From the NCBI GenBank assembly GCA_934589225.1, contig CAKTNS010000057.1, forward strand, positions 1 to 12,848: a stretch of 12,848 bases of DNA, written 5' to 3'. Source of the stretch: an uncultured Oscillospiraceae bacterium. Its GTDB lineage: Bacteria; Bacillota; Clostridia; Oscillospirales; Oscillospiraceae. This document shows, in pieces, positions 6,996 through 12,848 of this stretch. The position numbers and the translations under genes are program-made. The notes beneath the pieces are model-generated. The model was not told the origin of the DNA and made no database searches. It was given only the letters and a program-made list of their open reading frames with translations. Each line of letters starts with the position of its first letter. The first letter of the stretch is position 1.

Positions 6996-8564
6996 ATGGC
7001 ATACAACCCCAAAACAGGCAAGGGCCTGGGCAACCTCTACCGGGCCGACAGCAGAGCCATGACCCACCGGGAATGGAAGGGCTTCAAGGACACCATGTAT
7101 GATTTTGGCCGCTGGCTCAAGTGCTACGGCTTTATTGCGGTGACCCTGGGCGGCCATCCCATTCTGATGGTCAAGGCCCTAAAGCGGTATCGCTGGATGC
7201 TCTCTTACCTCACCGCCGCCAATATGATCGACCGGCACACCATTGGCCTGCGGGGCAAGGAACTGCGCTACGTCCATGAGGAACTATTCGCCCTGGTCCA
7301 TAACGCCACCATCAACGTCAAGAAAATCATTGAGCGGGACGAGCATCTGCGGCCCAATAGCAAAAAGGCCAAGGCCCTGCGGGATAACACCGTCATGTTT
7401 GACGAAATGACCCCCTCCAACATCATGTGGGGCTTCCCGACCCTGGACTGGATGGACATTGCCATGATGACCATCGGCATGCCCGGCGAGGTGGACCAGC
7501 AGGCCAACATCTATTACATTGACCGCATTGAGGAGTTTGGCATGGCGGCAGACGTCTGCCCTCTGCCGGCTGCCGAGTGCGGCTGCGCCGTGGTCAATGA
7601 CTATCCCATTCTGGGCAAGACCTATATCACCAGCACCATGCCCTGTGACGGCTCCATCGGCCAGACCACCTTTATGGGCCGATACTTCCGGAATCTGCCC
7701 ATCTATCAGATCACCCCGCCCCAGCGGTTCAATGAGCCGGAGGTCCAGGAGTTTGCGGTCCACAACCTAAAGGGCTGCATCAAGTTCATTGAGGACAACT
7801 ACGGCGTCAAGTGGGACTGGGATGCCTTCTGGAAAAATGCCCAGGAATACAACAAGTCCACCCAGGCGGTCATTGACAAGTGGGACATCAACTGCACCGA
7901 TTATCCCCAGGTCTGCGGCGCGGCGTTGTCACTGACCCGGGAATATGAGTTCCAGGGTGCGGGCTGCATGGACCCCTACCTCTACAAGGCCCAGCTGAAA
8001 ACCACGGAAATGGCCAAGAAGGGCTATGAAGAGGATGCAGCCAAGGGCGTGAAGAACTATCGCCACCGGGCCATCGTCTGGGCCTGCCCCGCCCACTATT
8101 ACACCAACTTCACCTACTGGGCAGACCACTGCTGGGGTGTCAAGACCCTGGTGGATATGGAGTGTATGCTGTCCTACCATATGTACCACATCGGTGATGA
8201 GGAACAGGCCATGATCGATATGGCCAGCAGCTACGAGCGGATGATGATGCGCTCCCACACCAACGGCGGCTACGTCAATTCCCTGGACGAGCTGTGGAAG
8301 ATGGTCAAGAAGTTCAATGCGGATATGGTCATTATGTATGACCATGTTTCCTGCAAGAACGTAGGGTGCCTCCACGGCCTCTATGAGGACCAGGCCAGAG
8401 AACACGGTGTCCATATGGTTTGGGTTCCCCACGACCTGATGGACCCCCGCACCGTTTCCCGTGTGGCCATGCGTGACGCCTTCAACAAGTACATGACCAA
8501 CGTCTTCCGGGAAGAGCCTCTGGACCCCACCTTCGTAGACTACGAAGATCCCCTGACCTGGTAA
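6996..8564 (+). CDS. Enlarged 2-hydroxyacyl-CoA dehydratase / benzoyl-CoA reductase family subunit, 522 aa
   Basis: The likely partner of the preceding subunit, but about 100 residues longer than the usual family member and rich in cysteine. The N-terminal 150 residues, with basic and aromatic segments, have no obvious family counterpart. Family-like parts follow: MPGEVDQQANIYYIDRIEEFGMAADVC (162-188), then AAECGC (C195, C197) and TMPCDGS (C217), which matches the conserved C-D of the cluster-binding loop. The C-terminal domain has IVWACPAHYYTN (C364), DADMVIMYDH-like packing and HVSCKNVGCLHGLYED (C453, C458), in the place of the usual KFC motif. I chose ATG 6996 with AGGAGGTG (6981-6988) seven bases upstream; the frame is open back to 6870 only as a shadow of the previous gene. 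The extra cysteines suggest more than one cluster. Confidence 0.83.
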   Translation: MAYNPKTGKGLGNLYRADSRAMTHREWKGFKDTMYDFGRWLKCYGFIAVTLGGHPILMVKALKRYRWMLSYLTAANMIDRHTIGLRGKELRYVHEELFALVHNATINVKKIIERDEHLRPNSKKAKALRDNTVMFDEMTPSNIMWGFPTLDWMDIAMMTIGMPGEVDQQANIYYIDRIEEFGMAADVCPLPAAECGCAVVNDYPILGKTYITSTMPCDGSIGQTTFMGRYFRNLPIYQITPPQRFNEPEVQEFAVHNLKGCIKFIEDNYGVKWDWDAFWKNAQEYNKSTQAVIDKWDINCTDYPQVCGAALSLTREYEFQGAGCMDPYLYKAQLKTTEMAKKGYEEDAAKGVKNYRHRAIVWACPAHYYTNFTYWADHCWGVKTLVDMECMLSYHMYHIGDEEQAMIDMASSYERMMMRSHTNGGYVNSLDELWKMVKKFNADMVIMYDHVSCKNVGCLHGLYEDQAREHGVHMVWVPHDLMDPRTVSRVAMRDAFNKYMTNVFREEPLDPTFVDYEDPLTW

Positions 8565-8597
8565 GGATCAAAGATTGAATACAGAAAGGAATAGAGT

Positions 8598-9395
8598 ATG
8601 AAATATTTCGGCGGATGCGACGTAGGCTCTACCTATACCAAATGCGTCATCATTGACGAAACCGGTAAAATGGTGGCCAATACCACCATTCGAAGCAAAA
8701 TCAACGCAGAGATCAGCGCCAAGGATGCCCTGACCCAGACCATCGCCCAGGTGGCGGACCTGCAGGACATTGGAGACCTTGCTTACCTGGTGGGCACCGG
8801 CTACGGCCGGAACAAGGTGCCCCAGGCAGAAGAAAACATCTCGGAAATCTCCTGCCACGCCATGGGCGTCCACGTGACCAATCCCGACGTCAAGGCCATT
8901 ATCGATATCGGCGGCCAGGACGTAAAGGGCATCGCCATTGACGGAGACGGCACGGTTCAGACCTTTGCCATGAACGACAAATGCGCAGCCGGTACCGGAC
9001 GTTTCTTCGAGGCCATGGCCAACGCCTTTGAGTGCAGCTTGGAGGAGTTCTCCAACCTGTCCTTGACGGCAAAAAATGTGATCCCCATTACCGCCCAGTG
9101 TACGGTTTTTGCCGAGTCTGAGGTCATTACCCTGGTAGGCGAGGGCAAGCCCCGTGACGAGATCGCGGCGGGCATCCAGCAGGCCGTGGCAAAGCGCTGC
9201 TTTGTTATGGCCAAAAAGGCCGGTGCCAAGGACCAGATCACCCTGACCGGCGGCTGCGCCAAGAATACGGGCCTCAAGAGAGCCATTGAGAAGGTGCTTC
9301 GCATCCAGGTGGTGGAGCTGTCCACCGATCCCCAGCTGATGGGCGCTCTGGGTGCCGCGGAATACGCCCGCCAGAAGGGCCTGGACCAGGAATAA
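8598..9395 (+). CDS. ASKHA ATPase activator of the dehydratase/reductase (HgdC/BcrA/BadF family)
   Basis: A 265-residue activator (archerase) that forms a homodimer around one 4Fe-4S cluster and uses ATP to push single low-potential electrons into its partner. The phosphate-binding motif GCDVGSTYTK (6-15), the second motif IIDIGGQDVKGI (101-112), the cluster ligands C129 in NDKCAAGTGRF and C168 in ITAQCTVFAESE, and the adenosine motif LTGGCAKN are all present. The length is that of HgdC. It follows the two iron-sulfur subunits after 33 bases, as in hgdCAB and bcr clusters. AGAAAGGA (8582-8589) precedes ATG 8598. No ferredoxin gene is nearby, so the electron donor must come from elsewhere or be the flavoprotein of the operon. 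Confidence 0.94.
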   Translation: MKYFGGCDVGSTYTKCVIIDETGKMVANTTIRSKINAEISAKDALTQTIAQVADLQDIGDLAYLVGTGYGRNKVPQAEENISEISCHAMGVHVTNPDVKAIIDIGGQDVKGIAIDGDGTVQTFAMNDKCAAGTGRFFEAMANAFECSLEEFSNLSLTAKNVIPITAQCTVFAESEVITLVGEGKPRDEIAAGIQQAVAKRCFVMAKKAGAKDQITLTGGCAKNTGLKRAIEKVLRIQVVELSTDPQLMGALGAAEYARQKGLDQE

Positions 9396-9405
9396 GGAGG
9401 CAGCT

Positions 9406-9561
9406 ATGGCTTGGTATTGGATCGTGGCAATTGTAATTGCCGCTTTGTTTGCCCTGCTGTTTGTGGTGTATATGACCAATGCGGATTTGAAGCTGGTGGA
9501 AAAAATCTATGACGCAATGATCAAATATCACGATCAGCAGCATATTGAGACGAAACTGTAA
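9406..9561 (+). CDS. Small single-pass membrane protein, 51 aa
   Basis: A 51-residue protein with one hydrophobic helix (residues 4-23, WYWIVAIVIAALFALLFVVY) followed by a charged amphipathic tail, ADLKLVEKIYDAMIKYHDQQH. It has GGAGG (9396-9400) five bases before ATG 9406, a ten-base gap to the activator, and its TAA overlaps the ATG of the next gene by one base. Packing and coupling support real translation. The tail is probably cytoplasmic and could dock one of the soluble enzymes to the membrane. No family was recognised, and nothing indicates catalysis. Confidence 0.78.
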   Translation: MAWYWIVAIVIAALFALLFVVYMTNADLKLVEKIYDAMIKYHDQQHIETKL

Positions 9562-10301
9562 TGACTATTTTTGACGAACTGATTCAAAAAACCTACGACC
9601 TTCTTCCGAAGGAGGGCAAGAGTACCGCCGCCCTGCCGGATACTGCATCCCATCAGGGAAAGAAAAGCGAGCTGATTCTGGGCAAGGAAACGGCCTTTGA
9701 GCTGGGGGGCGGCAGCGCCCCCTGCACCTCCTGCATCATGTATACGGAAAAGGAAGACCTGGTGCCCCAGGATGAGGTGGTGGTCTATGGCCCCGACCTG
9801 ACCCAGCTGAAAGCGGACTGCGCCTTTGCCAGGATCGCCCTGATCCGCACGGATTTCATTGAGGCCCAGGGAGAGCAGGGGGCCTACGGCATTTTGGAAA
9901 ACATCGGCCTTCGGAAATATGATGTGTTCCCCAAGGGCTATATGGTCAGGACTTCGGCCCTGAGCAACCGGGAGCAGATCCGGGTGTCCAAAACGGCGGT
10001 GAAGGAACAGTTGACCTTTGCCCATGTAGGCAGTATGTATATTTCCGAGTTCCATAAAAACGAGCACGTCCGGGCGGTGAAGATGATTTTTGTGACCCTT
10101 CCGGATTTTGACTACCGGAAGCTGGATCACCTGGGCACCCTTTCTCTGGAGGTGTTCCGGGCCCTGAATCACATGCTGGCAGACCTGAAAATGGACTGCA
10201 AGGCCTGTGAGTGGAAAATCGTCTGCGACGAGGTGGAGGGCATGAAGGCCCTGCACCAGGAGCAGCTCGGAAAAGGACAAAAGAATCACAAAAAATCCTA
10301 A
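9561..10301 (+). CDS. Acetyl-CoA synthase beta subunit (CdhC/AcsB) middle-domain-like protein
   Basis: A 246-residue soluble protein. Residues 37-180 recall the CdhC/AcsB middle domain. They contain SELILGKETAFELGGG, then DEVVVYGPDL (71-80), the strand FARIALIRTDF, GILENIG, a QIRVSK (139-144) block and FAHVGSMYISEF..., in the same order as the AcsB pattern of viGpDi, lErriH, WiRiSK and hiGe. The A-cluster motifs of true acetyl-CoA synthase (FYSCxLCQ, CGCFE) are absent. Instead there are APCTSC (C55, C58) and a C-terminal DCKACEWKIVCDEVEG (C213, C216, C222) that could hold an iron-sulfur cluster. So it is not an acetyl-CoA synthase; partner docking, electron transfer or corrinoid contact is inferred. 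The start overlaps the previous stop (TAATG) without its own strong ribosome site. The family call is from memory of motifs and moderately sure. Confidence 0.65.
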   Translation: MTIFDELIQKTYDLLPKEGKSTAALPDTASHQGKKSELILGKETAFELGGGSAPCTSCIMYTEKEDLVPQDEVVVYGPDLTQLKADCAFARIALIRTDFIEAQGEQGAYGILENIGLRKYDVFPKGYMVRTSALSNREQIRVSKTAVKEQLTFAHVGSMYISEFHKNEHVRAVKMIFVTLPDFDYRKLDHLGTLSLEVFRALNHMLADLKMDCKACEWKIVCDEVEGMKALHQEQLGKGQKNHKKS

Positions 10302-10316
10302 ACAGGAGGAATTATC

Positions 10317-12599
10317 TTGAGCGAATTTAGGGTAGACCCTGAAATCCAGGAGCTTTGCGACAGCTTTGGCAACTGGTTTCAGGAAGGATGCAAAAATCAG
10401 GCGGGCAATGCCGCAAAGATGACCAGGGAGCTTTACCCCTATACCTCCATCTTCTCTCCCATCCGGGTGAACCGCCTGACCATTAAAAACCGTGTGGTCA
10501 TGGCCCCTATGGGGAACCTGATGATGGCCGAGGAGCATGGCCGCCCCAACGAAAAAATGATCCAGTATTTCCTGGCCCGGGCCAAGGGCGGTGTAGGTCT
10601 GCTGACCTCCGGCCTGGTGCCCATCAGCGACGGCATTGACAACACCGTGCAGGAGCCGGATAAGAAGGTCATGATGCCCCGAATCAGTCCCGCCCGGACC
10701 TTGATGTCCGGCTGGAGAGACCTGGCCCAGGGCTGTCATGCCTACGGCTCCCGGTTCTTCATTCAGCTGACCCCGGGCCTGGGCCGCGTGGGTCCTCCCA
10801 CCTGCCTGGTGCAGCAGCACAAGTTCCCGGTGTCCGCCTCCTTTAACCCCAACTTCTACATTCCGGAAGTGCCCTGCATGCGGCTGACGGACCACAGCCT
10901 GAACAAAATCATCAAAAATGCCGGTCAGGCTGCCGCCGACGCAAAGGAATGCCTGATTGACGGCGTATACCTCCACGGCCACGAGGGCTATTTGCTGGAA
11001 CAGATGACCAACAAGGCCTTCAACCACCGGAAGATGGGCAAGTTTGCGGACTGGCAGCGGTTTGGCATTGACATGGTCAAGGAGATCCGGAACCGGGTGG
11101 GCCCAAACTATCCCATTATGTACCGCATTGACCTGTCCCTGGCCCTGAACGAGACCTATGGCGAGAGCGGCATGGACCGGGTCAACTCCCTGAAAAAGTT
11201 CAAAAACGGCCGGAATATTGCCGAGACTCTGGACTATATGGAGAACCTGGTCAAGGCCGGTGTGGACCTGTTTGACGTGGATATCGGCTGCTATGACAAC
11301 TGGTGGCTGCCCCATCCCCCCGCAGGCATGCCCGCCGGCTGCTTCCTGGACGTTTCCAAGATCGTCAAGGACCACTTTGAAAAGAACAAGATTCTGTCCA
11401 ATGCCGGTATCCCCGTCCCTGTGGTGGCGGTGGGCAAGCTGGGCTACCCCGATGTGGCCGAGCGGGCCCTCCGGGAGGGCATGTGTGACATGGTCATGCT
11501 GGGCCGTCCTCTGCTGGCGGACCCCGAGTGGTGCAACAAGGCCTATGCCGGTGACGTGGACAAGATCTGCCCCTGCATCGGCTGTCAGGAGGGCTGCGTC
11601 AACGAGTTCGTGGAAGGCGGCCACATCCAGTGCGCCGTCAATGCCAGAACCGGCTTTGAGGAAATCATTCCGGAAATCGCTCCCAGAGCGGAGAAGCCCA
11701 AGAAAATCGGTGTGGTAGGCGGCGGCCCTGCCGGTATCGTCTTTGCGGTGAATGCCGCCAAGCGGGGCCATACTGTGGAACTGTTGGAGCGGAGCGACCG
11801 GTTGGGTGGCCGTGTGGTCCCCGGCAGTGTTCCGGCCATCAAGTTTGATTTCTCCAACTATCTGGAATGGCTCCATAACCAGGTGAAAGAGGCGGAAGCA
11901 AACTATAACCTCACCCTGAAAATGAACACGCCTGTAGATAAGGACTATCTGGCGGCCCAGAAGTATGACACCATCGTCTTTGCCATGGGTACCAAGAACG
12001 CCTTCCCGCCCATTCCCGGCATTGACAAGGTGAAGACCGTTCAGGCTGTGGACCTGCTGGTGCATCCGGAGCTGATGGATGGCGCACAAAAGGTGGTTGT
12101 CTGCGGCGGCGGTGTTGTGGGCTGTGAAACGGCCTATTGGCTGAGCTACGAGCACGGCAAGGACGTGAAGGTCATCGAAATGATGAAGAACTTCATGGAA
12201 GGTGTCTGCACCGCCAACCGGGGCCATCTGCTGCACTATATGGAGGGCAGGGTGGAGCTCATCAACTGCGCCCGGGTCACCTCCTTTGAGCCCGGCAAGG
12301 TCCATTATAACCGCAACGTGTCCAAGGGCGTGCCCAACCCCTACAACACCTGGCAGCCCCTGCTGCCTCCCAACATTCCCAATCCCATGGAAAAGAAGCT
12401 GGGCCAAGAGACCCAGGACTTTACGGCGGAGGCGGACCTGATCGTTCTGGCCATGGGCGGCCGTCCCGACGACGCGCTGTACGTAGAGGCCCTGCGGGGC
12501 AACCTGGCGCCGGAAATCTGCAACATCGGTGACAGCTTCGCCGGAGGCAGAGTTCTGGAAGCCAACCGGGCGGCCTTCCGTCTGGCACAGCGGATCTGA
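10317..12599 (+). CDS. FadH-like FMN/4Fe-4S/FAD NAD(P)H oxidoreductase
   Basis: A 760-residue flavoenzyme of the 2,4-dienoyl-CoA reductase/BaiCD/trimethylamine dehydrogenase type. After a 44-residue N-terminal extension comes the FMN TIM barrel, IFSPIRVNRLTIKNRVVMAPM (45-65), ending with GDVDKIC. The 4Fe-4S ligands C420, C423, C427 and C439 show the family spacing C-x2-C-x3-C-x11-C. The FAD-binding fold has GGGPAG (468-473), and the NAD(P)H fold has GGGVVG (597-602). HGHEGYLLEQM (220-230) matches the FadH GSEGYL region, but the usual YGG/WGG motif that follows is replaced by KMGKFADWQRF, so the substrate pocket is altered. The start is TTG 10317 with AGGAGG (10304-10309) seven bases before. 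It could supply electrons to the operon enzymes or reduce an enoate product. Confidence 0.9.
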   Translation: MSEFRVDPEIQELCDSFGNWFQEGCKNQAGNAAKMTRELYPYTSIFSPIRVNRLTIKNRVVMAPMGNLMMAEEHGRPNEKMIQYFLARAKGGVGLLTSGLVPISDGIDNTVQEPDKKVMMPRISPARTLMSGWRDLAQGCHAYGSRFFIQLTPGLGRVGPPTCLVQQHKFPVSASFNPNFYIPEVPCMRLTDHSLNKIIKNAGQAAADAKECLIDGVYLHGHEGYLLEQMTNKAFNHRKMGKFADWQRFGIDMVKEIRNRVGPNYPIMYRIDLSLALNETYGESGMDRVNSLKKFKNGRNIAETLDYMENLVKAGVDLFDVDIGCYDNWWLPHPPAGMPAGCFLDVSKIVKDHFEKNKILSNAGIPVPVVAVGKLGYPDVAERALREGMCDMVMLGRPLLADPEWCNKAYAGDVDKICPCIGCQEGCVNEFVEGGHIQCAVNARTGFEEIIPEIAPRAEKPKKIGVVGGGPAGIVFAVNAAKRGHTVELLERSDRLGGRVVPGSVPAIKFDFSNYLEWLHNQVKEAEANYNLTLKMNTPVDKDYLAAQKYDTIVFAMGTKNAFPPIPGIDKVKTVQAVDLLVHPELMDGAQKVVVCGGGVVGCETAYWLSYEHGKDVKVIEMMKNFMEGVCTANRGHLLHYMEGRVELINCARVTSFEPGKVHYNRNVSKGVPNPYNTWQPLLPPNIPNPMEKKLGQETQDFTAEADLIVLAMGGRPDDALYVEALRGNLAPEICNIGDSFAGGRVLEANRAAFRLAQRI

Positions 12600-12633
12600 T
12601 CCATTCCGTAAAAGAAAAACGCCTGTAGAAAAA

Positions 12634-12668
12634 GAAGCCGCATCGGTTCATGGAGCCGATGCGGCTTC
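12634..12668 (-). terminator. Strong hairpin after the operon, minus-strand polarity
   Basis: GAAGCCGCATCGG (12634-12646) and CCGATGCGGCTTC (12656-12668) are perfect 13-bp arms, extended by one T-G pair, around a seven-base loop. On the + strand the stem is followed by CTCGGGG rather than T. On the minus strand it is followed by a T run, the complement of the A run at 12629-12633. It may still slow + strand transcription, but it looks built to stop antisense transcripts. Confidence 0.65.
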
Positions 12669-12713
12669 CTCGGGGGGCCGACAAAAAGCGAAAACGAATT
12701 TGTGAAAAAAGTG

Positions 12714-12742
12714 TTGACAAATAGCGAACGCCGTAGTATAAT
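12714..12742 (+). promoter_or_regulatory. Consensus SigA promoter of tRNA-Phe
   Basis: TTGACA (12714-12719) and TATAAT (12737-12742) are both perfect consensus boxes with a 17-base spacer. The start point would be near 12749, about 30 bases before the tRNA. The strength is what a stable RNA gene needs. Confidence 0.92.
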
Positions 12743-12778
12743 ACCCAAGCTGTCAGCGAGACAGCGCATCGAAAAGAT

Positions 12779-12848
<70 letters not shown>

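Noticed and set aside
9561..10301. A functional acetyl-CoA synthase
   Set aside because: The A-cluster motifs with their cysteine ligands are absent and the protein is far shorter than AcsB or CdhC; only the middle-domain likeness remains.
9534..12407. A 957-codon open frame on the minus strand
   Set aside because: It is antisense to the CdhC-like and FadH-like genes, which have clear motifs, ribosome sites and operon packing. Long antisense frames are expected in GC-rich genes with G/C third positions, and the translation shows no family features.

Overview
The window looks like chromosomal DNA of an anaerobic Gram-positive bacterium of the Clostridia. A gut member of the Oscillospirales is my best guess. 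This rests on strong AGGAGG-type ribosome binding sites, SigA-type promoters, TTG and GTG starts, oxygen-sensitive 2-hydroxyacyl-CoA dehydratase-type enzymes and TGTCATTC-ended intergenic repeats. The species cannot be named from the sequence alone. All genes read on the + strand.

Layout. (1) Positions 15-213 hold the end of an rRNA locus: a 5S rRNA and tRNA-Asn(GTT), followed by a canonical terminator. Partial copies of the tRNA 3' end and a second terminator lie just downstream (276-420). (2) Positions 421-1119 have no gene. They contain a small perfect palindrome, a large foldback element of about 300 bp (568-868) with a nested TGTCATTC...GAATGACA palindrome, and then a promoter with recurring CAGTAA/TTACTG boxes. 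(3) Positions 1120-4593 form a four-gene transport module of visibly lower GC: a lipoprotein, two overlapping ABC permeases and a short ABC ATPase. It resembles peptide-export or bacteriocin-immunity type ABC systems. (4) Positions 4594-4928 are a spacer with a hairpin and a good promoter (4860-4888). (5) Positions 4929-12599 form a tightly packed seven-gene, GC-richer operon. It encodes a CooC-type metal-cluster ATPase, two divergent subunits of the HgdB/BcrB/BcrC (2-hydroxyacyl-CoA dehydratase/benzoyl-CoA reductase) superfamily, their ASKHA ATPase activator, a 51-residue membrane peptide, a small protein resembling the middle domain of acetyl-CoA synthase beta subunit (CdhC/AcsB), and a 760-residue FadH-like FMN/4Fe-4S/FAD oxidoreductase. 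(6) A hairpin, a consensus promoter and the start of tRNA-Phe(GAA), cut by the window edge, close the sequence.

The seven-gene operon is the main item of interest. The inferred logic is as follows. The flavoprotein handles two-electron NAD(P)H chemistry. The ASKHA activator fires single low-potential electrons, using ATP, into the two-subunit dehydratase/reductase-like core. CooC and the CdhC-like protein suggest a metallocluster assembly or corrinoid/nickel-type partner function that ordinary 2-hydroxyacyl-CoA dehydratases do not need. No CoA ligase, CoA transferase, carbon monoxide dehydrogenase catalytic subunit or complete acetyl-CoA synthase is encoded here, so this is neither a standard fermentation cluster nor a Wood-Ljungdahl cluster. 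The substrate cannot be read from the sequence.
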